A stretch of DNA of 64,000 nt from Phocaeicola salanitronis DSM 18170. GTDB taxonomy: Bacteria; Bacteroidota; Bacteroidia; Bacteroidales; Bacteroidaceae. The notes beneath the pieces are model-generated. The model had not been told where the DNA came from, made no database searches, and saw only the letters and a list, made by a program, of their open reading frames with translations. Within the stretch, counting starts at the first letter, position 1, and every line of letters begins with the position of its first letter. The DNA is taken from assembly GCF_000190575.1 (NCBI RefSeq), contig NC_015164.1, forward strand, positions 1,302,001 through 1,366,000, written 5' to 3'. Position numbers and translations under genes: made by a program. Shown piece by piece: positions 27,395 to 35,764 of the stretch.

Positions 27395-28654
27395 TTAAAT
27401 ATCTTCGTCGATTTTTGCATTAATAGCCTTCAGATATGCATTGATATCTATTGCAGCAACTGTACCAATGGATTTTAAATAGCTCACAAGCTGAAGGAAA
27501 AAAGTGAATAAAGACACCTCCTTGTTGCTAAACTCAATTTCTTTTACTTCGCGGCTCTCATATACTTGTTCGATATATTTAAAATTATCCGTAATTGGGT
27601 CTATATCTTTAGGTACAGTTTCTTTGTAATCAACATAAAAACTACCTGCATCACAGAGGCATCCCAAATCCAACGTCTGTAAGCCTTTTAGTTCCTCTAA
27701 CTGTTTTATTACCCTACCGTTCTCTTTATACGAACTTGTTGTAGTCAAAATACCACCTATTATCTTAGTTAATGGTCGAGCAGGCTTAGTTATTCCTGAG
27801 GCAACCATACTAATACTTGTTCGTTTCAGTTTACGTACGCTCTCAATTTTCTTGGCGGCGTATCCTATATATCCTTTCACATCCTGCTTCACCTCAAACA
27901 CAGCATATACGCTTTCCGCAGGTATATACATGAAACCATCCTGTTTGAATATGAAGGGGGTGTAAATTGCGTCATAAATGACTACGTCCATCTGTTCGCT
28001 AACATTGCCCGTCGAATCTATCACGATAGCCTTATCCACCTTATACCTCTCAGGAAGATAGGCTCGTAGAAATTCTATCCAATGTTGTTCCGTGGCGTCC
28101 CCCTTACTACCAGGGTGTTCTATAAACATCCTATTTACATTCAGACTGGTTAACATTTGTTCTTGCAAACCATGAAATAAATTTCTTAAATCTATCATCT
28201 TCTTGTATTTTAACAACTTATTATTCTTATAACAATAAAATGTATGGGCACTAAGTCCGTCACCTCTTACACCAACTATCAGTAGTAATGGATTAGCAAT
28301 GGTCACTTCCTTCTCAATATCTACCATAGCCGTCAAGTCCGTATTGCTATATTGTGTGGAACCATTTGGATGGCTATGCCATTCGCCCACATATCGTAAC
28401 CCATCCTTGACCAATTGTTCCCATACTTTTTCCAACCCCTTGGCTTTACGCTTAAATGTTGTCCTGCTAGTCAATTTCTCCACTGGCACTATTACCTTTT
28501 CTATATACACCGTATGCCTATCTACGGAATATCGTCCTGCGAGCATCCCTCCGTTCTCATTAGGATACTCAGCCTCGGCCTGCAACTGTATTTGGTTGAA
28601 CACAGAGGCTTGTATCTCTATATACAAATCATAACCAGCCAGATAATACTTCAT
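27395..28654 (-). CDS. JAB (JAMM) peptidase fused to a nuclease-like DUF6602-type domain
   Basis: A 419-residue protein, last gene of the defence operon, overlapping the E2-E1 gene by four bases. Residues 1-150 are a JAB/MPN domain with Glu33 (ENGG) and the full zinc motif HSHPNGSTQYSNTD (His93, His95, Ser103, Asp106). JAB proteins in type II CBASS (Cap3) remove the conjugate made by Cap2. Residues about 180-419 resemble DUF6602: WIEFLRAYLPERYKVD, then QMDVVIYD (Asp223) and YAVFEVKQDV (Glu254-x-Lys256). The D...ExK spacing suggests a PD-(D/E)xK nuclease fold; this is inference. Cap3 proteins usually lack such a domain, so it may supply or attach an effector function. Confidence 0.8.
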   Translation of the reverse strand: MKYYLAGYDLYIEIQASVFNQIQLQAEAEYPNENGGMLAGRYSVDRHTVYIEKVIVPVEKLTSRTTFKRKAKGLEKVWEQLVKDGLRYVGEWHSHPNGSTQYSNTDLTAMVDIEKEVTIANPLLLIVGVRGDGLSAHTFYCYKNNKLLKYKKMIDLRNLFHGLQEQMLTSLNVNRMFIEHPGSKGDATEQHWIEFLRAYLPERYKVDKAIVIDSTGNVSEQMDVVIYDAIYTPFIFKQDGFMYIPAESVYAVFEVKQDVKGYIGYAAKKIESVRKLKRTSISMVASGITKPARPLTKIIGGILTTTSSYKENGRVIKQLEELKGLQTLDLGCLCDAGSFYVDYKETVPKDIDPITDNFKYIEQVYESREVKEIEFSNKEVSLFTFFLQLVSYLKSIGTVAAIDINAYLKAINAKIDEDI

Positions 28655-30309
28655 AGCCTATTTATCTTTAAATTCAAATCGTCTTCTGTTATATAAAAAT
28701 TGCTTAAGGGCTCTAGCTTACTTAACATCCTGATAATATGCTTCAGGGCGACCTGCACCTTGCATTCTATATCGTTATACGAAGCCTTAAAGGTCGGATT
28801 CCAACAACCCGTAGGGTTATACATGTCGGTTTCCATATTGCGCTTAAGCAAGCCATATATCAACAAAACAGCCTCTGCCACATTAGGTGAAAAGGCACAT
28901 ATCAAATCTTGTGCGTGATTGGTGATTGAGAGATTAACCAACTGGGCTTTCGTCCCCGTAGAATCCATAATCCGCATCAACTGATTATCTGTAGTACAAT
29001 CAAATATTACATCAAATTCGTCAAACAACTTTGCAAGAGCACTTTTGTTTTCATGTCCTGCCGAGTATGTTTTTACCACCAAGTCAACAATGGATTTCAA
29101 GCTGGTACATTCAACATGAGGCGAAATCTGCGTCAGTAAGTTCTCCATATCCAAAGTTTTCTCGGTTATGCCACTATAAAAAGAATAGGCAGACCGACAA
29201 ACATTACCAGGTTCCTTATTATCTATATCATAGAGAGTTAGGATTTTCGCACCACATCTTGTTAGGGTCTCAGCCACAATACTTCCTATAGCTCCGACCC
29301 CCATAATTAGTATTTTCTTGTTAGCCAGTTCTTCGGGCATGGCTCCACGCCCGAAGAAATACTTATATGAAATATCCACAGTTTCTGCCCATTGTATTAG
29401 TCCCTGCTTAAAATCAGTAAACCAAAGTCTGTTTTTACCAGTACCCACCCGCACGGGTTCTATTGGCAAATCATCCATGAAAAGCATCATTGCCTGCCAA
29501 TAGACACCGCCTCCGGGAATTCTATATCCACAGAACAGTGGGAAGGAATTATACTTGTTTTTATGCAATGCAACAAAACTATGGATATAGTTTTTCTGAC
29601 TCTGCGAGAACAATCCTTTGATAGAATCGTAATCCTCAACAATAAACTTGTTATGCACCGATGGGATGTCGTTCAGCAGGCAATATACACCGTCAAATGA
29701 CTTTAATTTTTGGTAGGAGTTACTAATCTTACAGAACAACTCTCTCTTCTTCACCTGTGCGCACGACACAAACTTTTGTGCCATATAGTTGCTGACAGGG
29801 CTGTCATTTTTCCAGCCTGTTGGCAACACTGCATAGTGTACCACTCCATAGTCTCCTTCAGCAAAGTCTTCTTTGGTTTCTGCGAAGCAAAAAGTATAAT
29901 ACTGTCCGCAAATCAGATGATGGTTCACTACCAGATGTTCATAGTGTGCATCTTTCTCCATTTTTACATAGTATTTTTCTACCCATTCCTTCAACTGTTC
30001 CAAGTCGTTCACGAACTGTCTCTCAGTATTCTCATATTCCGCAGAATGCATACACAGATTACCGCCTTGCATAATGTGCGGATAGTTCAGCAGATTCTTA
30101 TTTTGAAAATAGATAGGTTCCCTACCCATTACTTTAAACGGATAGGTAGGGCTAATCTCTACATCCCATTCCAAATCAGCACTGTCTTGCCCTGTAGCCA
30201 CTGCAATACGACCTTTCAACGAGCCAGCCTCGTTAATGGTAAAATCATCAACAAGGCTAACTCCGTAAAGCCCCCCTATCAGTTCCTTTATTTTATCTGC
30301 TGTCATCAT
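28651..30309 (-). CDS. E2-E1 ubiquitin-like ligase (Cap2-like, ThiF domain)
   Basis: A 552-residue protein (start at 30309 or the next codon, also ATG). The N-terminal 120 residues look like an E2 domain: SPTYPFKV then YPHIMQGGNLCMHS with Cys86 in the E2 catalytic position. After a linker region, a ThiF/E1 adenylation domain follows: KILIMGVGAIGSIVAETL (about 332-349), TLYDIDNKEPGNVCR, and VIFDCTTDNQL. In type II CBASS, Cap2 of this layout joins the C-terminus of the CD-NTase to a target, priming it. The upstream nucleotidyltransferase is eight bases away and the downstream gene is a JAB peptidase, the normal Cap2/Cap3 order. Confidence 0.88.
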   Translation of the reverse strand: MMTADKIKELIGGLYGVSLVDDFTINEAGSLKGRIAVATGQDSADLEWDVEISPTYPFKVMGREPIYFQNKNLLNYPHIMQGGNLCMHSAEYENTERQFVNDLEQLKEWVEKYYVKMEKDAHYEHLVVNHHLICGQYYTFCFAETKEDFAEGDYGVVHYAVLPTGWKNDSPVSNYMAQKFVSCAQVKKRELFCKISNSYQKLKSFDGVYCLLNDIPSVHNKFIVEDYDSIKGLFSQSQKNYIHSFVALHKNKYNSFPLFCGYRIPGGGVYWQAMMLFMDDLPIEPVRVGTGKNRLWFTDFKQGLIQWAETVDISYKYFFGRGAMPEELANKKILIMGVGAIGSIVAETLTRCGAKILTLYDIDNKEPGNVCRSAYSFYSGITEKTLDMENLLTQISPHVECTSLKSIVDLVVKTYSAGHENKSALAKLFDEFDVIFDCTTDNQLMRIMDSTGTKAQLVNLSITNHAQDLICAFSPNVAEAVLLIYGLLKRNMETDMYNPTGCWNPTFKASYNDIECKVQVALKHIIRMLSKLEPLSNFYITEDDLNLKINRL

Positions 30310-30317
30310 ATTCCTTA

Positions 30318-31259
30318 CTATCCGAATCGCTTTGCACTCGTCGGGTAAGCGGCACCCGTATCTTTCTCTTTATATCCACTATACTTCTCGTTTACCTTGA
30401 AGTAGTAGGGTAAATATAAATCAGGATTGCTGTCAATATTGTTAAGCATACTCTCCATATCCGATTTAAATGATTTTCTATCGTAGTCCTGCATAGCAGC
30501 TATGACATCGTTGTTCGTGTTACCTGGGTCATAAAGATGGAAACTGTTTTCTGCAATGTGGTCACGTAGATACTCCATCGTGTATTTTAATCTTGGCCAA
30601 AGACCATTATCACCATCATAGCCGTCAAGGGCTCTTATTACAGCTAGTTCAATAACAAACGACTTGTATTTCTTGCCTTTCTGCTTTTTCCATATTTTAA
30701 GCAGACGGATAATTTGGCGCTCACTTGATTTACCTTCGATATGCGATATCTGCTTCTGGATGTTTGTTTTTTGGCTTGTTCCCTTCTTGAATCCCCAATG
30801 GTCTTCATTAAAACATAGGTTCAAATCGTGCGAATCAAGATAGTCATCATTGCTTAGTTCTCTGCCAGGTACCACATCAAGTTCAACCGGCTTCTCATCC
30901 CCCTTTTCAATAGGGAAACTTACGCCAATTGAAACCTTTTGCTTGCGAATTATCACGCCAGTATTCTTATACTCCTCTGCAAGGAAATCGTGTACGCTGT
31001 CAAACATTTCCTGTAATGTTCCGAAAGCATTATGCTTGAACGGCTCCACCAAATCAAGGTCGAACTTCACATTGGTGGCGGTATGCTTGGCAAAACTGCC
31101 AGAACCAAATGATGGATACTTGTCGCTGCCATAGTGGTCGTGCATCTTGGTCTTAATCTCTTCTCTACGGCTTTTAACCTTATTCACGAAATCCTGGACG
31201 TGGCACATCTTGTGAGTGTCTAACACTTCTCTCAAATGTTTGTTTTTGTCAAAACTCAT
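30318..31259 (-). CDS. CD-NTase-like nucleotidyltransferase ending in glycine
   Basis: A 313-residue protein. The polymerase-beta-like signature is FGSGSFAKHT (Gly52-Ser53) followed by FDLDLVEP (Asp67, Asp69) and a third acidic strand VELDVVP (Asp128), as in cyclic-nucleotide synthases of the cGAS/DncV type. The C-terminus is TSAKRFG, ending in Gly, which suits conjugation by the Cap2-like partner encoded eight bases downstream. Predicted to sense infection and make a nucleotide messenger. A related non-CBASS nucleotidyltransferase is the alternative, but the E2-E1 and JAB neighbours favour CBASS. Confidence 0.85.
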   Translation of the reverse strand: MSFDKNKHLREVLDTHKMCHVQDFVNKVKSRREEIKTKMHDHYGSDKYPSFGSGSFAKHTATNVKFDLDLVEPFKHNAFGTLQEMFDSVHDFLAEEYKNTGVIIRKQKVSIGVSFPIEKGDEKPVELDVVPGRELSNDDYLDSHDLNLCFNEDHWGFKKGTSQKTNIQKQISHIEGKSSERQIIRLLKIWKKQKGKKYKSFVIELAVIRALDGYDGDNGLWPRLKYTMEYLRDHIAENSFHLYDPGNTNNDVIAAMQDYDRKSFKSDMESMLNNIDSNPDLYLPYYFKVNEKYSGYKEKDTGAAYPTSAKRFG

Positions 31260-31285
31260 ATATTCTTCAATTTTAATGTATATGT

Positions 31286-31900
31286 TTATATATTAGTTAA
31301 TAGCCTTATCACCTGATGTATTTCCGAATATGCTTTCAAATCTTCCGGAGATTCTTGGCATAGTTGACAAAGTTTTTCTGAATTTGACATCGCCCGTTCC
31401 AAATCGCCATTCTCTGTCAAATATTTGTAGAGGTTGGTGCGAATAAAATATCTTTTTGTCTTTTCATACCCCGGCATGTATTTCTGCAATTCGGGAAGCA
31501 GTTGTTCGCAACTTTCATATCGCCTACAAACAACATTTGGCAAGAAGTGGAGCAGGAACCAAAATTCCGTGCAGGGATTCGTTTCTACAAACATCACCTT
31601 CTCTGTATACTTCTTCTTACTATACTCCTTCTTTGCTTTCTGATATAACCGCATTTCAGAAGGATACTGCAACAGCCTGTCCATATCAAACAGGCATACG
31701 ATAAAATCATATTGCTTGTTCAAATAAGATTCGACCAGTTTCAGCATGTGCTTGATGTCGCTATGCTGGGGAAAATCAGGTGCGACCTTGAAAGGATAGC
31801 GGCATGCCACTCTCAAAGAGTCGAAGTAAAACCATTCTGTTTCCCCTTCGCCTATGATGGCGATACTTTTGGTTACAGTCCTCCCCATGTCATTCGTCAT
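31286..31900 (-). CDS. RloB-like TOPRIM protein
   Basis: A 204-residue protein overlapping the AAA gene by 11 bases. IAIIGEGETEWFYFDSL (GEGxTE) at about residues 13-29 and IVCLFDMDRLL (DxD) are the acidic signatures of the RloB/TOPRIM fold, and ETNPCTEFWFLLHF is the usual RloB core motif. RloB proteins pair with AAA ATPases in RloAB, AbiL and PARIS-like systems, where the TOPRIM partner is the toxic nuclease. Here the pair precedes a CD-NTase by 26 bases, the place where a CBASS effector usually sits. Confidence 0.82.
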   Translation of the reverse strand: MTNDMGRTVTKSIAIIGEGETEWFYFDSLRVACRYPFKVAPDFPQHSDIKHMLKLVESYLNKQYDFIVCLFDMDRLLQYPSEMRLYQKAKKEYSKKKYTEKVMFVETNPCTEFWFLLHFLPNVVCRRYESCEQLLPELQKYMPGYEKTKRYFIRTNLYKYLTENGDLERAMSNSEKLCQLCQESPEDLKAYSEIHQVIRLLTNI

Positions 31901-33191
31901 TTAGGTTAATATATTGACTGCCCAAGAACGGCAACTTTACTAACTTCCCTTGCCTGTAGGCATTGTAAGGAGAGAGATTTTTATGCAATCCCAAAGAAGA
32001 GAGGCGCACTATTTTAGTTTCTCCAAGTTCGTCTTTATCAGTGAACCATATCGTATCACGGCGAATGAAATCCTCGTTAAGCAGATTGATGTCATGCGTT
32101 GTCAGGAGCATTTGGGACGGCCTATTGCTGTTCGCTAAAAATACTTTCAGGAAATAAGCCAACAGTTCGTAATGGATGCTTGTCTCTACTTCATCAATAA
32201 GTACAAACCGATTAGTCTTTAACAAGAAATTCAGAATCACAGCCATTCCCAGAAACCTCATCGTACCATTGGATTCGTATTCTTCAGATAAATCATATAC
32301 TTTATCGCCAGCCTTATGTTTGAAGGTCAGTTCCGCATTTGTAATTTTACCCCTTCTTAGCATTTCAGCTTTTGCCTCTTTATCAATAGGCGCATTTTGA
32401 ATCAGCTGTTCCAATTCAGGGGTAATCAACTCTTCTTCTTCGTGCAGTACTACATCTTCTATGTTGAAATCCGATGCTTTCAAAAAGTCTAAAATGAATT
32501 TCTTCAAATCCCCTGTTTCGTCTCTATCCAATCGTGATTTGACATACCCCGATAGCAACATGCCAGGAGCTAATACATCCTTTATATGTTTGGCAAAATA
32601 ATCGTACACATCATTCAACTTTGTCCGTTCCACATTGCTTTTGCCAAACGCGGCAAGCACACTGCAATTATTGATTGTATTCCCAGAAATTACTTCTTGG
32701 CTCTTCCGTGACATTTTCAGATTTGAACCAAACTCTATGGTCGTGGAGTCTGTTGCGGCATCATAATTGCGATTATATAATTTAGTAGGGCGAATAGAAT
32801 CATAAACAACCAATGTTTCGGAATGAATATATTTTGCATCCAATTCAAAACTAAGAACATACTTAGATTGGTTGATATAGAATATCATTGACATTTTTGT
32901 CGTTTCATTCCTTGAAGTGTCATCCAGCATAAAAGGAACAACTCCAGTTTTCTCATTTCGGTCTTTAGGCATTCTCAAAACCAACAACCTGAAGAACTCA
33001 ATGGCATTTAATACATTTGTTTTACCGGAAGCGTTGGCACCATATATGATTCCTACCTTCAGCAATCTAACCCCATCTTTAACCTCATACGAATATTCAT
33101 CAGACATAAAAGTATCTGACGTAGGTTCAAAACTGATTCTTTGAGCCGATTTAATGGAAAAAAAGTTTTCAACCGAGAAGTTTGCTATCAT
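31890..33191 (-). CDS. AAA ATPase of the RloA / AbiLi / AriA kind
   Basis: About 433 residues from the ATG at 33191; a TTG at 33221 would lie inside the promoter and is rejected. It has an ABC-like ATPase fold: MIANFSVENFFSIKSAQRIS, Walker A IIYGANASGKTNVLNA, a long insertion, and Walker B VLIDEVETSIHYELLAYFL followed by LLTTHDINLLN. This is the COG1106/AAA_21 type found with RloB. It would act as the sensor that holds and releases the TOPRIM partner. First gene of the five-gene operon, directly behind its promoter. Confidence 0.87.
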   Translation of the reverse strand: MIANFSVENFFSIKSAQRISFEPTSDTFMSDEYSYEVKDGVRLLKVGIIYGANASGKTNVLNAIEFFRLLVLRMPKDRNEKTGVVPFMLDDTSRNETTKMSMIFYINQSKYVLSFELDAKYIHSETLVVYDSIRPTKLYNRNYDAATDSTTIEFGSNLKMSRKSQEVISGNTINNCSVLAAFGKSNVERTKLNDVYDYFAKHIKDVLAPGMLLSGYVKSRLDRDETGDLKKFILDFLKASDFNIEDVVLHEEEELITPELEQLIQNAPIDKEAKAEMLRRGKITNAELTFKHKAGDKVYDLSEEYESNGTMRFLGMAVILNFLLKTNRFVLIDEVETSIHYELLAYFLKVFLANSNRPSQMLLTTHDINLLNEDFIRRDTIWFTDKDELGETKIVRLSSLGLHKNLSPYNAYRQGKLVKLPFLGSQYINLNDE

Positions 33192-33218
33192 ACTTGTTGT
33201 ATTTATCTTATTTGTGAG

Positions 33219-33249
33219 CAAAGATACAAATAAAATATCATACTACAAA
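33219..33249 (-). promoter_or_regulatory. Promoter of the defence operon
   Basis: On the minus strand TTTG (33249-33246), a 19-bp spacer and TATCTTTG (33226-33219) match the Bacteroidetes consensus exactly. Transcription would start near 33212, twenty bases before the AAA start. No other promoter of this quality was seen within the operon, whose genes overlap or are at most 26 bases apart. Confidence 0.75.
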
Positions 33250-33798
33250 ATATAATACGGAATATCGTAGCAAAATTACAAATACATTATTTAAAATAAG
33301 AATTTCATATTTTATATTTTACTAAACCTATATTGAGTGATTATTGATAGAAGACGATACGAAAGGGTTGTCAAATTTGTGCATGATGTTTGAGTTTTCC
33401 AAGAAAAATTCCTATATTTGCATCAGCTAATCATCCTACTTCAAAGCGATGAAGAATACAGAAGTTAGCACGTTACAAATCCATTACCTATCGCCCAAGC
33501 AACGCATCGTAACTAATTAAAAGATAATGGGTTGTATTCAGAAAGAATAGTTGTTACCAAATCGTTACAGAAAAAACGGGCTTTTGGAATTGTAACAATT
33601 ACAAACACCAAATCATTTTGTGATGCAAATCCAAATCGATTTGTGTTGAATTAAGATTCATTAGCACAAATCGAAATGTGATTATTTTGTTGCTTTTTGC
33701 TTCTTGTTTAAACCTTGGATTTTCTTCTTCTTTATCTTGTCTAAGTCGGAAAAAATCACTAATTTTACATCAAATAAAAGGCGGGAATATGTATGTTT
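33250..33798. other. Gap with a plus-strand promoter and a short orphan frame
   Basis: A plus-strand promoter (TTTG 33389-33392, 20-bp spacer, TATATTTG 33413-33420) leads to a 23-residue open frame at 33449-33520 (MKNTEVSTLQIHYLSPKQRI...). It may be a leader peptide or the stump of a deleted gene. Around 33632-33674 CGATTTGTG and CACAAATCG form an inverted repeat in an AT-rich stretch. Nothing else is supported. Confidence 0.4.
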
Positions 33799-34455
33799 TC
33801 ATACATTCAATTCGAAGCGGATTCCTTCTTCACCAGATAAGAGGCGGTATGTGTTTTCTATATTATTTTCATAGACATGGACATTGCCGAAAGTCAGTGT
33901 GATGGATTTTAACGGTAACTCTATCTGGCGTGCTATTGAGTAAAGATGATAGATGTCAGCCGGCAAGCCCAGATTGGCATCTGAACTGCGCTGGTAAGCA
34001 GAAATGACCAATTCACCGTCTTCTATTTGGAATTGTACAAGGCTTAGGCAGGGTGCCTGGTTGCTTTCAACCCCAGTTTCACCAAGGAAAAGCACATAGT
34101 TTTTACTGTTTCGCTTTTCCCGGTTGATCCTATCAATAAGCGGGGGAAGTCTTTCAAGGTAGGTCGGATAACTGTTGACTAATGTTTTTCCGCAATAGTC
34201 CCACCATGTTATCCCTGCTTCGCGGTATCTGTCCACGTTTCGTTCGCCTCGTGTGAACAGTTCCAGCTCGCTCTTTAATTTTTTGCGTGCCAAGTTGTGT
34301 CCTTCGAAAATCTCCAGCAGGTCAGCCGGTGTCAAGTCTAAGCGTTCGTTTAAAAGATAACGGATGTTCCCTTTCCGGTTAGTCTGTGTCTTTCCGGAAC
34401 ATACTATTTTTTCTAAAATGCAATGGTATTTGTTCTTTCCGTTCATTTTAATCAA
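33799..34455 (-). CDS. Thymidylate-synthase-family protein with dCMP-type Asn-to-Asp change
   Basis: A 218-residue protein (ATG at 34455 or 34446). It aligns with the C-terminal core of thymidylate synthase: NQAPCLSLVQF (catalytic Cys136), AYQRSSDANLGLPADI (Arg156, Asp159) and FGNVHVYENN (His193, Tyr195). In dUMP enzymes the last segment of the second motif reads GLPFNIA; here Asn is replaced by Asp (Asp167), the substitution known from T4 dCMP hydroxymethylase. So the substrate is predicted to be dCMP, giving 5-methyl- or 5-hydroxymethyl-dCMP. The protein is about 45 residues shorter than cellular enzymes. It lies 33 bases behind the broken adenine methylase, suggesting a phage-like DNA-modification operon. 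Confidence 0.75.
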   Translation of the reverse strand: MIKMNGKNKYHCILEKIVCSGKTQTNRKGNIRYLLNERLDLTPADLLEIFEGHNLARKKLKSELELFTRGERNVDRYREAGITWWDYCGKTLVNSYPTYLERLPPLIDRINREKRNSKNYVLFLGETGVESNQAPCLSLVQFQIEDGELVISAYQRSSDANLGLPADIYHLYSIARQIELPLKSITLTFGNVHVYENNIENTYRLLSGEEGIRFELNV

Positions 34456-34488
34456 TATTTAAATGTTTATTAAATGAGTAATGGGGTG

Positions 34489-34911
34489 TCATACTGTATG
34501 CGTATACAACATCATGTCTGTGTAAAACGCATTATAATTCATGCGTGCGTTAAAGGTGGCAATAGCGGCATTTTGGAATGGATTGCCCATACCAGGATGT
34601 TTCCCCATCCAATCGCAAAGCTCAAGTATCTGGGACTTGTTTGATGTGAAGTAAATAAAAGGATGAGCTTGCAGGATAGTCAGCACGTCCAAATAATCCG
34701 CCAGCTTCCAATTCATTGTATAAGTACCTACATCTGTGCTCAAGTAAGGCGGATCCACAAGAAATACAGTATTCGGAATCTCTTTATACCGGTTGAATAC
34801 ATCCTTATAATCCTCGTGTGTAACAATCAGTCCATCCAAATAATCACCCGGCAGCTGATACCCTGACTTTCGGATATGATTATAAAGTGATTCCTTTTTC
34901 AGTCCTTCAAG
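34489..34911 (-). pseudogene. DNA adenine methylase, 3' part (cut by IS66)
   Basis: The C-terminal part of a Dam-like methylase. It contains the catalytic motif VFLVDPPYLSTDVGTYTMNW and the FIYFTSNKSQILELCDWM region. Its 5' part is at 37507-37949. Removing IS66 copy 2 and one CCTTCAAG duplication joins them into an intact 285-residue protein, with the junction reading TSLEG-LKKESLYNHIRKSG. An internal ATG at 34839 could start a fragment without the SAM-binding half, so it should be inactive. Confidence 0.87.
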
Positions 34912-34993
34912 GTAAGCATTCTAAGAAATACACATTGCATGCCCTATAGTTTGATTGTAATTTTGCCCCACATAACAATCAAACCGAATAGCA

Positions 34994-35317
34994 ATGAACA
35001 GAACTGGATTTGAAGAATTAGAAATGCAGGTGCAACAAAGCGGCCTGTCATTGAAGTCGTACCTACGACAGATAGGAGTGAGTTATTCCACCTATCACTA
35101 TTGGCAAAAGAAATACTCTGCCGAGAAAGACAGTATCAAACAAGAGCTGGCTCCGATCAATATCAAACGGCCAACAGCAGAATTGTCCTTGGATGAACAG
35201 GCTCCTTACGGCGTGTCCTTGTTGTTTCCCAACGGGCTCCGTGCCCACTTTGGAAGCGGCTCAGAGAAGCTGTTGATGGAAGTGTTGAACCAAAGTCTGC
35301 AGGAGGGCCATGTTTAA
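34994..35317 (+). CDS. tnpA: IS66 TnpA (Orf1), copy 2
   Basis: Identical in protein sequence to the copy at 24349-24672 (107 residues, HTH-like N-terminus), overlapping tnpB by eight bases. Confidence 0.88.
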   Translation: MNRTGFEELEMQVQQSGLSLKSYLRQIGVSYSTYHYWQKKYSAEKDSIKQELAPINIKRPTAELSLDEQAPYGVSLLFPNGLRAHFGSGSEKLLMEVLNQSLQEGHV

Positions 35318-35678
35318 CTTGAACGACACGATGCGCTACTTCCTGTGTCCCGGCAGGACGGACATGCGCAAGGGCATCAGTTCGCTGTGCGGGGTGGTGC
35401 ATGAAAAGATGAAAAGTGAGGTGAAGAACGGCGATGTCTTCATCTTCATCGGCTCCAACCGCAGGCTTATGAAGCTGCTTCATGCGGAAGACGGCGGCAT
35501 GGTGATGTACGTCAAACGGCTGGAGGCCGGACGCTTCAAACTGCCGGAATACGACCCGGAATCAGACAGTTATCCCATGGAATGGCGTGACCTGGTAATG
35601 ATGGTCGAGGGCATTCAGGAAAGCCCGGGGCAGAGGCTCCGGCGGCTCAGGGCAGAGCGTAAGGAGTACCATGTATGA
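35310..35678 (+). CDS. tnpB: IS66 TnpB (Orf2), copy 2
   Basis: Identical in protein sequence to the copy at 24665-25033 (122 residues), with RTDMRKGISSLCGVV and IGSNRRLMKLLHAEDGG intact. Confidence 0.93.
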   Translation: MFNLNDTMRYFLCPGRTDMRKGISSLCGVVHEKMKSEVKNGDVFIFIGSNRRLMKLLHAEDGGMVMYVKRLEAGRFKLPEYDPESDSYPMEWRDLVMMVEGIQESPGQRLRRLRAERKEYHV

Positions 35679-35764
35679 CATGTCTTTTATTGAAAAAAGT
35701 GCTGGTATTATTGTATAATCCATTAATAATTAGTATCTTTACATCAGTAAAAAAGAGACAGGCA

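Noticed and set aside
33192..33221. TTG start for the AAA ATPase
   Set aside because: It would begin inside the -7 element; the ATG at 33191 lies 20 bases after the predicted transcript start.
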